From positions 1-5,748 of the forward strand of contig PMAK01000049.1 in assembly GCA_003153655.1 (NCBI GenBank): a DNA stretch of 5,748 bases, read 5' to 3'. The DNA comes from Phycisphaerales bacterium. Lineage in GTDB: Bacteria; Planctomycetota; Phycisphaerae; Tepidisphaerales; Tepidisphaeraceae. Made by a program: the position numbers and the translations under genes. Below are positions 5,456 through 5,748 of this stretch, in pieces. Numbering within the stretch: position 1 is the stretch's first letter; each line of letters opens with the position of its first letter. The notes under the pieces were generated by a model that was not told the origin of the DNA, made no database searches, and saw nothing but the letters and a program-made list of their open reading frames with translations.

Positions 5456-5748
5456 ATGGCTGATGTGCTTCTGCAATTGACCTCAATTTCTAAAAGCTTT
5501 GGCGGCGTCTGTGCGCTGGAAGGGGTTTCGTTTGAGCTTCGTCCGGGCGAAGTTCATGCGCTGGTTGGAGAGAATGGGGCTGGGAAATCGACGCTGATCA
5601 AGATCATCACCGGCGCGGTGCAGGCGGATTCCGGATCGATCCGGGTTCGCGGAACTCTTTTGGATCACAACGATCCGAGTGCATCGCGGGCGATGGGGAT
5701 AGCCGCGATTTATCAGCAGCCGGCTTTGTTTCCGGATCTCACGGTCGC
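5456..5748 (+). CDS. Sugar ABC importer ATP-binding protein, N-terminal part (cut by right edge)
   Basis: The first 97 residues of an ABC ATPase run off the window. The ATG at 5456 gives MADVLLQLTSISKSFGGVCAL, the standard N-terminus of the RbsA/MglA/XylG class; GGA five bases upstream is a weak ribosome binding site. Walker A is GENGAGKST (38-46) and the Q-loop lies in YQQPALFPDL (86-95), where the sequence closely resembles sugar importers with duplicated ATPase domains. The signature and Walker B motifs, and the expected second ATPase half (whole protein about 500 residues), lie beyond the edge. It would hydrolyse ATP on the inner membrane face to drive sugar uptake, probably with the binding lipoprotein encoded at 1170-2144. 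Permease genes are expected downstream. It is transcribed divergently from the lyase operon across a shared 179-bp control region. Confidence 0.93.
   Translation, partial: MADVLLQLTSISKSFGGVCALEGVSFELRPGEVHALVGENGAGKSTLIKIITGAVQADSGSIRVRGTLLDHNDPSASRAMGIAAIYQQPALFPDLTV

Noticed and set aside
1..5748. CRISPR array, insertion sequence, tRNA or defence system
   Set aside because: No regularly spaced repeats, transposase-like protein, terminal inverted repeats or tRNA-like folds were found; the genes form an ordinary sugar-utilisation set.

Overview
The window reads as a carbohydrate-utilisation locus from a free-living bacterium, most likely of the Planctomycetota/Verrucomicrobiota group; Acidobacteriota is a possible alternative. 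This placement is an inference. It rests on the sugar-binding lipoprotein and the Trp-rich glycosidase-like protein, which resemble types I associate with those phyla, and on the moderately GC-rich coding sequence with frequent GTG starts. No rRNA, tRNA, CRISPR array, insertion sequence or phage gene was seen.

Layout. A plus-strand gene enters from the left edge and ends at 1155; it looks like an (alpha/alpha)6-barrel, GH65-like glycosidase of unassigned specificity. Only 14 bp separate it from a convergent three-gene minus-strand run, read from right to left: a Gfo/Idh/MocA-type NAD(P)-dependent oxidoreductase (5276 to 4062), a secreted family PL4 rhamnogalacturonan lyase (4047 to 2185) and a sugar-binding lipoprotein of an ABC importer (2144 to 1170). 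The gaps inside the run are 14 and 40 bp, so it is probably one operon. A 179-bp divergent intergenic region (5277-5455) separates it from a plus-strand gene cut by the right edge. That gene encodes the start of a sugar ABC-importer ATPase (Walker A and Q-loop visible).

How the genes may work together. The lyase would cleave the rhamnose/galacturonate backbone of pectic rhamnogalacturonan I outside the cytoplasm. The binding lipoprotein would capture a released sugar and the ATPase, with permeases presumably beyond the right edge, would import it. The oxidoreductase and the left-hand glycosidase-like enzyme could process oligosaccharides or sugar acids. The substrate assignment depends almost entirely on the lyase.

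The most notable non-coding structure is the divergent control region. It holds overlapping palindromes and repeated TTGCC/GGCAA half-sites near the minus-strand operon, a small hairpin, and a 14-bp direct repeat (12/14 identical) in front of the ATPase gene. These look like regulator sites, but the regulator is not in the window. No clearly new biological system was recognised; the less usual elements are the uncharacterised glycosidase-like gene and this control region.
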